Translations under genes and position numbers: made by a program
Shown here: positions 19,273 through 27,186 of the stretch, piece after piece
Layout: every line of letters starts with the position of its first letter
Numbering within the stretch: the stretch's first letter is position 1
From: Carboxylicivirga litoralis
GTDB lineage: Bacteria > Bacteroidota > Bacteroidia > Bacteroidales > Marinilabiliaceae
Reading direction: 5' to 3'
DNA: 64,000 nucleotides
NCBI RefSeq assembly: GCF_025499605.1
Contig: NZ_JAFMVC010000007.1
Coordinates: 62,001-126,000, forward strand
Notes under the pieces: model-generated
Database searches by the model: none
What the model was told of the DNA's origin: nothing
Seen by the model: the letters and a program-made list of their open reading frames with translations, nothing else

Positions 19273-19905
19273 ATGGCAAAAACAGAATCGACGCTTAAAA
19301 ATATGGTTTTAACCCTGCTGGTAATCACATGTGTGGCAGGAGCTTCATTGGGCGGCATGTACGAGCTCACAAAAGAACCTATTGCGGCTGCTAAAGCTGC
19401 CAAGCAGCAAGCAGCAATTAAAGAAGTTGTGCCTGGATTTAATAATAATCCGGGTGATGAAATGTATGAATTAAAGTCTAAAGAAGGATTTGACCTAAAG
19501 TTGTTTCCGGCGAAGAAAGATGGCAACCTGATTGGTGTAGCCATTGAAAGTATGACCAATACAGGCTTTGGTGGAAATATTAAAATCATGGTTGGTTTGA
19601 AACCTGATGGCTCCATCATTAATTACCAGGTTTTGGAACATAAGGAGACACCAGGGTTAGGTACTAAAATGGACGTTTGGTTTAAAACCGACAAAGGCAA
19701 CCAGAGCATATTAGGTAAAAACCCTAAAAACAACAACCTGACCGTTAGTAAAGATGGTGGTGAAGTAGATGCTATAACAGCCGCTACAATTAGTTCACGT
19801 GCCTTTTTACATGCCATACAGGTTGCTTATGAAACTTATACAACAAACCAAGGCGACCAGCCGGTTGCTTCAAATACCTCATCTGAGGAAGGAGGTGCAG
19901 AATGA
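19273..19905 (+). CDS. rnfG: Rnf electron transport complex subunit G
   Basis: 210 residues with one N-terminal membrane helix and a periplasmic FMN-binding domain. The motif DAITAAT (166-172) matches the ApbE flavinylation consensus, with Thr172 as the FMN attachment site. It passes electrons across the periplasmic face of the Rnf complex. The ATG of rnfE overlaps its stop by four bases, implying translational coupling. Confidence 0.92.
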   Translation: MAKTESTLKNMVLTLLVITCVAGASLGGMYELTKEPIAAAKAAKQQAAIKEVVPGFNNNPGDEMYELKSKEGFDLKLFPAKKDGNLIGVAIESMTNTGFGGNIKIMVGLKPDGSIINYQVLEHKETPGLGTKMDVWFKTDKGNQSILGKNPKNNNLTVSKDGGEVDAITAATISSRAFLHAIQVAYETYTTNQGDQPVASNTSSEEGGAE

Positions 19906-20489
19906 ATCAGTGGAATAATTTTTCAAAAGGATTTTTTAAGGAGAATGCCGTTTTCACGCTTCTTCTGGGAATGTGTCCTACTTTAGGTGTTACGTCGTCG
20001 GCTATTGATGGCTTGGGCATGGGCTTAGCTACTACTTTTGTATTGGTGATGTCAAACCTTGTTGTGGCGTTAATTAAAAATCTAATTCCGGATAAAGTGC
20101 GTATTCCGGCCTTTATCGTAGTAATCGCCACTTTTGTAACCATAGTGGAAATGACCATGCAAGCCTACGTACCAGCTTTATTTGATTCGCTAGGATTATT
20201 TATTCCGCTTATCGTTGTAAACTGCTTGGTATTAGGACGTGCAGAAGCGTTCGCTTCTAAAAACAATATTGGCTCATCCATTATTGACGGATTAGGAATG
20301 GGACTTGGTTTTGCCATGGCGCTAACCATTTTAGGTTCTATCCGTGAGTTATTAGGAAGCGGTAAACTATTTGGTTCTGTTATCTTCCCTGAAGATTATG
20401 GTATGTTAGTATTCGTTTTGGCACCAGGTGCATTTATCGCCTTAGGATACTTAATTGCATTTATTAACCAGGTTAAAAAGGAGGCTTAA
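19902..20489 (+). CDS. rnfE: Rnf electron transport complex subunit E
   Basis: 195 residues with six predicted membrane helices, NqrD/RnfE family. MCPTLGVTSSAIDGLGMG and the mirrored GLGMGLGFAMALTILGSIRELLG are typical. A strong GGAGGTG lies just upstream, inside the end of rnfG. It pairs with RnfA in the membrane, where the two homologous subunits hold an iron-sulfur cluster. Confidence 0.92.
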   Translation: MNQWNNFSKGFFKENAVFTLLLGMCPTLGVTSSAIDGLGMGLATTFVLVMSNLVVALIKNLIPDKVRIPAFIVVIATFVTIVEMTMQAYVPALFDSLGLFIPLIVVNCLVLGRAEAFASKNNIGSSIIDGLGMGLGFAMALTILGSIRELLGSGKLFGSVIFPEDYGMLVFVLAPGAFIALGYLIAFINQVKKEA

Positions 20490-20492
20490 GCT

Positions 20493-21065
20493 ATGGAATA
20501 TGTATTAATTGTAATATCGGCCATCTTTGTTAACAACATTGTATTAAGCCAGTTCTTAGGTATTTGTCCGTTTTTAGGTGTTTCTAAAAAGATTTCGACA
20601 GGTATTGGGATGACTGGTGCCGTTACTTTCGTTATGGTCATTGCTACCATCGTAACGTTCTTTCTTCAAAAAACAGTTCTGGAACCATTTGGAGTAGGTT
20701 ATCTTCAGACCATCTCATTTATTCTGGTTATTGCATCATTAGTGCAGCTGGTAGAGATTATTTTAAAGAAAGTTAGCCCGCCATTATATCAGGCATTAGG
20801 TGTATTCTTACCATTGATTACCACCAACTGTGCAATTTTAGGTGTGGCCATTATGACGATTCAGAAAGATTTTAACATTGTTGAGTCGGTTGTATTTGCC
20901 ATTGCTAATGCCATTGGTTTTGGATTAGCATTAATCACTTTTGCTGGTATTCGTGAGCAACTGGATTTAATGGATATTCCGAAAGGCATGAAAGGCACTC
21001 CAATTGCCTTAGTTGTTGCAGGTCTTTTAGCTTTGGCTTTTATGGGATTTGCAGGTATTGTGTAA
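20493..21065 (+). CDS. rnfA: Rnf electron transport complex subunit A
   Basis: 190 residues, six membrane helices, NqrE/RnfA family: [20 protein letters not shown] near the N-terminus and [10 protein letters not shown] in the middle, each with a conserved cysteine for the intramembrane iron-sulfur centre. Last gene of the operon, 3 bp after rnfE and preceded by GGAGG. A perfect-stem terminator follows. Confidence 0.93.
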   Translation: MEYVLIVISAIFVNNIVLSQFLGICPFLGVSKKISTGIGMTGAVTFVMVIATIVTFFLQKTVLEPFGVGYLQTISFILVIASLVQLVEIILKKVSPPLYQALGVFLPLITTNCAILGVAIMTIQKDFNIVESVVFAIANAIGFGLALITFAGIREQLDLMDIPKGMKGTPIALVVAGLLALAFMGFAGIV

Positions 21066-21087
21066 AGAAAATTTACAAACCATATAG

Positions 21088-21116
21088 AAAGAGAAGTTCA
21101 TAACGTGCTTCTCTTT
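21088..21116. terminator. Terminator between the rnf operon and the convergent kinase gene
   Basis: Perfect 9-bp arms AAAGAGAAG and CTTCTCTTT around an 11-nt loop, with a T-run on the plus side. It ends the rnf transcript and lies directly at the stop of the opposing gene. Confidence 0.75.
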
Positions 21117-21118
21117 TT

Positions 21119-23767
21119 TTATTTGAGTTCTTTGGGAATCACAAAACTAAAACGTGTTCCAACATCGCGCTGTGACTCCACATTAATATGCCCGCCAAGC
21201 AGCTCAACATACGCTTTGGTAATGGCTAAGCCCAATCCGGTCCCTCCTTTTTTAACGTCCGAATCTTTGGCCTGCCAAAATCGATCGAAGATAAACTCCA
21301 CGTCATTAGTATCAATGCCAATACCCGAATCCTGAACAAAGAGCTCAATCTCGGAACTCTTCAATACTTCATAGCCAAAAACAACGTGTCCATTGGCTGT
21401 AAATTTTATCGCATTTGAAATTAGGTTAGTCAAAACCTGCCGTAATTTCACTTCATCTGAATATATTTCAAATTCACTTAATTCGTTTGACTCAAATTTT
21501 AATTCAATACCTTTATCTGCGGCCAGATCATCGAAGAAAGCCTGCAGATCAGCGCCTAAGCTAACCAAATCGAGATACCCTGCATGCACATCTATTTGAC
21601 CGGATTCAATCTTGGAAATATCGATAATGTCGTTGATAATATTTAATAACTGACTGGAGCTTTGATGAATCAATCGCACGTATTCCCGACGATCATCAGG
21701 TGTTAACCCATCGTATTGCAGGAGTTCTGAAAACCCAACAATACCATTCATTGGCGTTCGAATCTCGTGAGATAGGTTGGCCAAAAAAGCTGATTTAAGT
21801 CGGTCACTTTCTTCTGCTTCTTGCTTCGATTGTCGCAACTCCTTTTCCATGTCTAGATGCTCGCTAACCGCTTTGGCCAACTTCAGGTTTTTATAACCTA
21901 AAGCCGACAACTCAATCGTAAGCACATTCAATAGATTTAGTATTTTTTTAAAATTATCGGGTGCTACCTGCACCATCTCTTTAAAATCATCAATAATACC
22001 TTCATCATCCAGGTTTAAACTGCGCGTATATTCAAGCAAATGTTTTACATCCAAATCGTTTGGTCGCACTTGTCCAATTAACCAATTCCCAATATGTTTG
22101 CCATCCACAATTATTGGCGATGCAGCATCTATAAAACCACACGATTGGCATGGGCTAGAAACGGGTCGTAACACTTTTTTGGCTCGCTCACCTAGCTCCC
22201 TTCCACTTTTCATACACATCTGTTGCCCTGTTTCTGTTGAACGTACTTTTTCACAAATACGATTTGAAAAGGACATCTGGGTAATCGGCTCTCCATTGAT
22301 ATCGGTTATCAGAGATGAGATTCCTGTAGCGAAAGAGAAAGCATCCTGCATTTTTTGCAATTGCTCCACATCAAAAACATCGAGCAAAGTTATTTCATTG
22401 GCATCTACCAGTGGATGTACAATATTGTCAATCTCTTTTCGCAACAAACGTTGATTATCAATCAAATTACTAACTGTGCGTTTGTGCTCACTGACATCTC
22501 TGAAAATAACGATTACCAACACATTATCACCTTGCTGAAAACTATTTAAGCCCAACTCGGCCTCAAACTCGGTTGTATCAAATCGCTTAATGCGCCACTC
22601 TACATTCTGAGGACTTCCTCTTTCGGCTTCTGTTAGGTAAACATTCGCATATGCTGGTGACTTTTCGTTTGCCTGACTAGTGGCCGACAACTCAACAAGA
22701 CTTTTGCCAAGCAGTTGTTTTAATGAGCAATGCAACTCATCCAAAGCTTTGTTATTGGCATCAATACACACATTATTTTTAAAAATCAGAATTCCTTCAT
22801 TAGCTGCTTCAAATAGGGTCTGATACATATTTTTATTGTCTACAATCTGCCGTTCGTTACGAACACGAACCAATAAATTAGCAAAAGTACGTGCTAATAA
22901 CTTCAAATTAGACACCTCACTTTCAGACCATTGCTTCTGCATGTGCACATAATCCAATCCAATAAAACCAATTGGTTTTTCTCCTTCACTAAAGGGAATC
23001 AGTAAAATCGATTGAATACCTTCTTTGGCAAACTCTTCTCGCTCTTCAATAGCTTCTTCGGGCAAAGCATTGATTTCATCAACACAAACCAATTCCATTT
23101 TCAGCAGCTTTTTTTTCAGATAAGGAAATGAGTTAATAGGAATATTCTGTAAATCTTCAATGTATGGCTCAATGCCCGGCGCACACCATTCATTAATATT
23201 GCTTTTAAACTTTAAGTCTTCGCTGTATTCGAACACATAACTTCTGTCGCACAAAAAATAATTGCCGACCATTTTTAACGACTGGTCGATAATTGCCGGT
23301 ATTTCTTCAACATTAACATTAGTATTATAGGCCAGAAGTTGATCAAGCATTTCCCGATATACTACCATATTATCGAGCTTTAGCAAACTCTCTTTCGCTA
23401 AAGTGTTATTGCGAAAAACAACCACTACATAATCATTCCCACTGCTTTGAATCAATTCAATATAGGCAGATAACCACCGTACCTTACCTAAACGCACCGG
23501 CCAATCAATCAATATTGAATCATTATACTTGAGGTCATTAAAAACAGCTGTAGCAGCTTTCATATTAAATAAATCGGCACGAGTGCAAAAATGACGTAAA
23601 GTATACCCCGCATCCTCTGACAAACTAAAAAACTCTATCGCTTTATCGTTTATCAGAACCGCATCATAGCCTTGATTTTCAAACACAACAGTAGGTTCAA
23701 TTGCAGCTTTGACAATTAATTCGATATCGTACTGATGATTGGTCATTGATTGATTATTAAGAGGCAT
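21119..23767 (-). CDS. Multi-sensor histidine kinase with GAF, PAS and PocR domains
   Basis: 882 residues from the ATG at 23767 (MPLNNQS); a start at 23746 (MTNHQYD) is also possible, and the upstream TTG looks unlikely. Order: PAS-like region (about 20-130), GAF (150-300), PAS (310-430), PocR sensory domain (about 465-630, with Cys505, Cys518, Cys540 and Cys543), coiled coil, HisKA with phospho-acceptor His667 (SHEIRTPMNG), then the HATPase. No membrane helix is obvious, so it is probably cytosolic. There is no receiver domain and no response regulator nearby. PocR domains bind small ligands, known from propanediol regulation. The convergent rnf neighbour may be coincidental. Confidence 0.85.
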   Translation of the reverse strand: MPLNNQSMTNHQYDIELIVKAAIEPTVVFENQGYDAVLINDKAIEFFSLSEDAGYTLRHFCTRADLFNMKAATAVFNDLKYNDSILIDWPVRLGKVRWLSAYIELIQSSGNDYVVVVFRNNTLAKESLLKLDNMVVYREMLDQLLAYNTNVNVEEIPAIIDQSLKMVGNYFLCDRSYVFEYSEDLKFKSNINEWCAPGIEPYIEDLQNIPINSFPYLKKKLLKMELVCVDEINALPEEAIEEREEFAKEGIQSILLIPFSEGEKPIGFIGLDYVHMQKQWSESEVSNLKLLARTFANLLVRVRNERQIVDNKNMYQTLFEAANEGILIFKNNVCIDANNKALDELHCSLKQLLGKSLVELSATSQANEKSPAYANVYLTEAERGSPQNVEWRIKRFDTTEFEAELGLNSFQQGDNVLVIVIFRDVSEHKRTVSNLIDNQRLLRKEIDNIVHPLVDANEITLLDVFDVEQLQKMQDAFSFATGISSLITDINGEPITQMSFSNRICEKVRSTETGQQMCMKSGRELGERAKKVLRPVSSPCQSCGFIDAASPIIVDGKHIGNWLIGQVRPNDLDVKHLLEYTRSLNLDDEGIIDDFKEMVQVAPDNFKKILNLLNVLTIELSALGYKNLKLAKAVSEHLDMEKELRQSKQEAEESDRLKSAFLANLSHEIRTPMNGIVGFSELLQYDGLTPDDRREYVRLIHQSSSQLLNIINDIIDISKIESGQIDVHAGYLDLVSLGADLQAFFDDLAADKGIELKFESNELSEFEIYSDEVKLRQVLTNLISNAIKFTANGHVVFGYEVLKSSEIELFVQDSGIGIDTNDVEFIFDRFWQAKDSDVKKGGTGLGLAITKAYVELLGGHINVESQRDVGTRFSFVIPKELK

Positions 23768-23861
23768 TAATGTATTAAATATATTAACGATTAACAAATA
23801 GAAGCACCAACATAGGATATCAACACATAAAGGCTTATTTATAATGCTATTATGTTTTATG

Positions 23862-23925
23862 ACTATAAATATAGTAATAAAACTAGTAAAATAATTTGGT
23901 GACTACTTTTATAGTTATATATTTG
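23862..23925 (+). promoter_or_regulatory. blaI promoter with embedded operator dyads
   Basis: A TTG (23896-23898) and TATATTTG (23918-23925) are 19 nt apart, the ideal Bacteroidota spacing. The dyad ACTACTTTTATAGT (23902-23915) fills the space between them. A second 14-mer, ACTATAAATATAGT (23862-23875), lies 40 bp upstream. Both fit ACTA-N6-TAGT. BlaI/MecI repressors bind such short dyads over their own promoters, so these are the likely autoregulatory operators. Confidence 0.65.
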
Positions 23926-23944
23926 CAGCAAACATTTTGGGAAA

Positions 23945-24319
23945 ATGATAGAATTAACGAAAGCAGAAGAACAGGTAATGCAGTACCTGTGGCATATTGA
24001 AAAAGGGTTTTTAAAAGATATTGTTGAACAATATCCGGAGCCGCGCCCAGCTTACACAACCGTATCAACTGTTGTACGGGTATTGGTTAAGAAAAAAGCC
24101 ATTGGTTTTAACACATACGGAAAAGTAAATGAGTACTATCCACTTATTAAGAAAACGGATTACTCAAAGAAGTATATGAAAAACCTGGTTCAAAACTTTT
24201 TTAATAATTCGCAGCAGCAATTTGCCTCTTTCTTTACTAAAGAAAGCGACCTATCTGTTTCTGAACTGGAAGAGCTAAAAGCTCTGATTGATCAACAAAT
24301 AACTGAAAAGAAAAAATGA
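23945..24319 (+). CDS. BlaI/MecI family transcriptional repressor
   Basis: 124 residues. An N-terminal winged helix (LTKAEEQVMQYLWHIEKGF ... YTTVSTVVRVLVKKKAI) and a helical dimerisation tail match the penicillinase repressor family. Classical members are cleaved when the partner sensor protease is activated. Its stop overlaps the ATG of the M56 peptidase gene by four bases, the standard repressor-sensor arrangement. Two matching dyads at its promoter suggest autoregulation. No beta-lactamase gene is nearby, so the target may be cell-wall maintenance. Confidence 0.88.
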   Translation: MIELTKAEEQVMQYLWHIEKGFLKDIVEQYPEPRPAYTTVSTVVRVLVKKKAIGFNTYGKVNEYYPLIKKTDYSKKYMKNLVQNFFNNSQQQFASFFTKESDLSVSELEELKALIDQQITEKKK

Positions 24320-25797
24320 TGGAAACACTTGTTTTATACCTGCTAAAAAGCACTGTAGCTTCAGGCATTTTCTATCTGCTGTTCTTGTGGCTATTTCGCA
24401 AAGAATCGTTCTTTACGTTTAACCGTTTCTATTTGTTAATTAGCCTTCTGTTTAGTTATCTCTTCCCACTAATAAAGATAAATATCAACACCAATGGCAG
24501 TGAGCAAGCCACCATTTTTACAACTGTACAATCAACCGTCAATCAGTTTATTTTTACCGAAGAGTCAGCAATTATTCCACTGATTGAAAGCACTAAAAAC
24601 TCTTTGATGGATTACTGGTGGTTGTTACCTGCAGCTGTTTCATTGATTGTTCTGTTCAGATTTATAAAGCATATTACACAACTTTGGAAAACCATTGATG
24701 CCAATGAAAAAATAACACATCAAAATTTTACGCTGGTGCTTTTTAACCAGCACTATACCTTTTCTTTCTTTCGTTATATCTTCATTTCCCAAGCTGTTTG
24801 GCGTTCGCCCAATGGCAACAGTATTGTTAACCACGAATTAAGTCACCTGAAGCACAAACATTCGCTCGATCGGCTTTTGATGGAACTAATGCTTATTGTC
24901 TTTTGGATGAACCCGTTTATTTATTTGTATCGAAAGGCATTAGAAGAGGTTCATGAATTTCAGGCAGATAATGATGCAACAAAAAACATCTCGGTAAAAG
25001 ATTATTTTAACTTAGTAATTCAACAATCTGCCTCCCAACACTTTTCGCCTCTGATGAGTCCTTTCTCATATCAACTCATCAAAAAACGAATAAAAATGGC
25101 AAATTATAAATCAAATCCGATTAAACGCTTATTAGTAACTCTACCATTTGTAGTGGCCTTATTAATTGTATTTGCTTCAGCTACAATAAGCCAAACAACT
25201 ACAACATTTTCTGAAGAAGAAATACATAATTGGCCAAATGACGACAGGGTCTACAATCCTGTAACAGTTGACGCCTTTAAAACTCCTGATGCCAAAGCAT
25301 CAACAACAATAAAGGAACTTGAAAATGCTTATCCCCGTCAAATAATTATCGCACCTTCAAAAGGTATCAATATTTCTAAAGATGAGGAGATATCGTTTTC
25401 TTCTCCGATTAAAAAAGATCAACTGACCAAAATATCATCTGGCTTTGGCATGCGTAAACATCCGATTACAAAAAAGATGAAGCAGCACAACGGCGTTGAT
25501 TATGTCGCCCCATTTAATACAAACATTTTGGCCATTGGCGATGGTACCGTTCGGACTGTCAAGCTCGATTTTGTGGAAGGCAAAGGCTATGGACGCTATG
25601 TTATTATCGACCATGAAGACGGCTACTCGTCGCTTTACTCACAATTAAATGCCTACAAAGTAAAAGAAGGCCAGAAAGTGAAAGAAGGAGACATAATTGG
25701 TTTACTAGGCAGCAGCGGTATCTCAACTGGTCCACATCTCCATCTTGAAATAAAAAAAGACGGTCAATTTATTGACCCTGAATCAGTAATCAACTAA
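24316..25797 (+). CDS. M56 (BlaR1-type) membrane metalloprotease fused to an M23 peptidase domain
   Basis: 493 residues. The N-terminal half has membrane helices at about 8-27, 33-52 and 102-118 and the gluzincin site HELSH at 173-177 with the distal Glu in EEVHEFQAD (210-217): a BlaR1/MecR1-type protease. Another helix spans about 271-291. The extracytoplasmic C-terminus is an M23/LytM-type domain with His391 and Asp395 (HNGVDY) and the HLH motif at 474-476, so all zinc ligands appear present. In staphylococcal BlaR1 this place is taken by a penicillin-binding sensor. Here a peptidoglycan-binding or hydrolysing domain replaces it. Confidence 0.85.
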   Translation: MMETLVLYLLKSTVASGIFYLLFLWLFRKESFFTFNRFYLLISLLFSYLFPLIKININTNGSEQATIFTTVQSTVNQFIFTEESAIIPLIESTKNSLMDYWWLLPAAVSLIVLFRFIKHITQLWKTIDANEKITHQNFTLVLFNQHYTFSFFRYIFISQAVWRSPNGNSIVNHELSHLKHKHSLDRLLMELMLIVFWMNPFIYLYRKALEEVHEFQADNDATKNISVKDYFNLVIQQSASQHFSPLMSPFSYQLIKKRIKMANYKSNPIKRLLVTLPFVVALLIVFASATISQTTTTFSEEEIHNWPNDDRVYNPVTVDAFKTPDAKASTTIKELENAYPRQIIIAPSKGINISKDEEISFSSPIKKDQLTKISSGFGMRKHPITKKMKQHNGVDYVAPFNTNILAIGDGTVRTVKLDFVEGKGYGRYVIIDHEDGYSSLYSQLNAYKVKEGQKVKEGDIIGLLGSSGISTGPHLHLEIKKDGQFIDPESVIN

Positions 25798-25805
25798 AAC
25801 ACAAG

Positions 25806-25828
25806 AAGAGAGTCGTTGAGGCTCTCTT
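25806..25828 (+). terminator. Terminator of the blaI-M56/M23 operon
   Basis: Arms AAGAGAGTC and GGCTCTCTT (one G-T pair) around a 5-nt loop, followed by an unbroken T-run. It lies 9 bp after the stop. Confidence 0.8.
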
Positions 25829-25932
25829 TTTTTTGCTTTTTAAGCAAACATTTTTAGGTCGCCGGCGTACTACTTATAACCTACCACCATTAAGAAAAAT
25901 TCATAGTGTTAATAACTAATGCGGCACGCTTT

Positions 25933-25962
25933 TTGGTTTGTTTAACCGAAAAATTATTTTTG
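25933..25962 (+). promoter_or_regulatory. Promoter of the lytic transglycosylase gene
   Basis: TTG (25933-25935), 19-nt spacer and TATTTTTG (25955-25962) match the Bacteroidota consensus. The predicted start site leaves a leader of about 30 nt containing GAGAGAGG before the ATG. Confidence 0.55.
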
Positions 25963-25996
25963 GTGTCCATTGACAATTTTGAGAACGAGAGAGGTT

Positions 25997-26968
25997 ATGA
26001 AAGCGAATTTTTTCACAAAAGTATTATCTGTTTCCACAGCAATTATTGCTATAGTTTTAGTATCTCAACTGTTTATTCACTCATCAGAGCCGACAGTAAA
26101 AGTTGAGACCGAAGCCAACATAAACAGCTATGCCATTTCATCGCTTGACATACCTGCCGCCGTCAATTTTGCCGGGGAAGAAGTACCTATCCAACGCTAC
26201 GATGTAAAAGAAAGTTTCGACCGTGAATTACTTGTTAACACTTACTGGCAATCGCAAACCATCTTATTTATCAAGCGTGCCAATCGGTATTTCCCAATTA
26301 TTGAACCTATTTTAAAAGAACAGGGCGTTCCTGATGACTTTAAATACCTTTCACTAATAGAAAGCAGCTTTATGCCGCGCGCCAAATCACCGGCCGGAGC
26401 TGTTGGTCTCTGGCAATTTATGCGTGCCACAGCACGTGAATATGGACTGGAAGTTACCAAAGAAGTTGACGAACGCTATCATATTGAAAAGTCGACACAA
26501 GCAGCCTGCAAGTACTTAAAGAAAATGCATGACCACTATGGCAGCTGGACACTGGCTGCTGCCGCCTATAATGCTGGTCGTTCAGGCATTAATCGCCAGT
26601 TAGAGCGCCAAAAAACAAAAAGTTACTACGACTTACTTTTAGGCGAGGAAACAGGCCGTTACGTCTATCGCATATTAGCCATCAAAGAAATCCTTAACAA
26701 TGCTGAGCAATACGGTTTCCATGTCAAGCATGAGGATTTATATTCAGAAATTCAAATAACTAATTTTGAAATAAAAACAGGTGTTAAAAACTTTGCTGAT
26801 TTTGCCATTGAACACGGCACTACCTACAAAGAACTAAAGGATTTAAACCCCTGGTTGCGTGAAGCTTATCTGACCAATTCGAGCAAAAAAACATATAGCA
26901 TTGCTTTGCCTCTAAGCTCAAAGCAGTTTATGGAGCAAAAAGCTATTGCAAAAAAAGACAGCATATAA
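25997..26968 (+). CDS. Membrane-anchored lytic transglycosylase (MltD/SLT type) with C-terminal LysM-like region
   Basis: 323 residues from the ATG at 25997; an in-frame TTG upstream was rejected because the ATG is followed directly by the Lys/Ala start and hydrophobic anchor (about 8-27). The SLT domain spans about 95-230, with the catalytic glutamate at 122 (SLIESSF), then GLWQFM and AAAYNAGRSGI. The tail (FADFAIEHGTTYKELKDLN) looks like a LysM peptidoglycan-binding repeat. It cleaves glycan strands in the periplasm. With the preceding M23 fusion it makes a small cell-wall group, though it has its own promoter. Confidence 0.85.
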   Translation: MKANFFTKVLSVSTAIIAIVLVSQLFIHSSEPTVKVETEANINSYAISSLDIPAAVNFAGEEVPIQRYDVKESFDRELLVNTYWQSQTILFIKRANRYFPIIEPILKEQGVPDDFKYLSLIESSFMPRAKSPAGAVGLWQFMRATAREYGLEVTKEVDERYHIEKSTQAACKYLKKMHDHYGSWTLAAAAYNAGRSGINRQLERQKTKSYYDLLLGEETGRYVYRILAIKEILNNAEQYGFHVKHEDLYSEIQITNFEIKTGVKNFADFAIEHGTTYKELKDLNPWLREAYLTNSSKKTYSIALPLSSKQFMEQKAIAKKDSI

Positions 26969-26989
26969 AAATTTTATATCACCAATTGA

Positions 26990-27015
26990 AAAGCAATCTA
27001 AATCCAGGTTGCTTT
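26990..27015 (+). terminator. Terminator after the lytic transglycosylase gene
   Basis: Arms AAAGCAATC and GGTTGCTTT (one wobble) with an 8-nt loop and a long T-run. Confidence 0.75.
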
Positions 27016-27131
27016 TTTTTTGCAAGTCTCTAATCCGCTAAGCGCTTTAAAGGCGCATTTTGATTAGTAAACAGTATTATTCCGCAAGTATTACTCCGAA
27101 TAAACCCTTTCGCCCCATCAGAACTATTCAT

Positions 27132-27139
27132 TATCTTTG
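27132..27139 (+). promoter_or_regulatory. Candidate -7 element of uvrA
   Basis: TATCTTTG fits TAnnTTTG and lies 47 nt before the uvrA ATG; the -33 region has only TTT/TTC. Confidence 0.4.
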
Positions 27140-27186
27140 GATGTTTTTTCTGAAAAAACCTTGAACCATTTTCAATAATCTGGCGG

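Noticed and set aside
23768-23797. Upstream TTG start for the histidine kinase
   Set aside because: The added residues are not typical of the family and lie within the probable promoter/leader; ATG starts at 23767 or 23746 are better.
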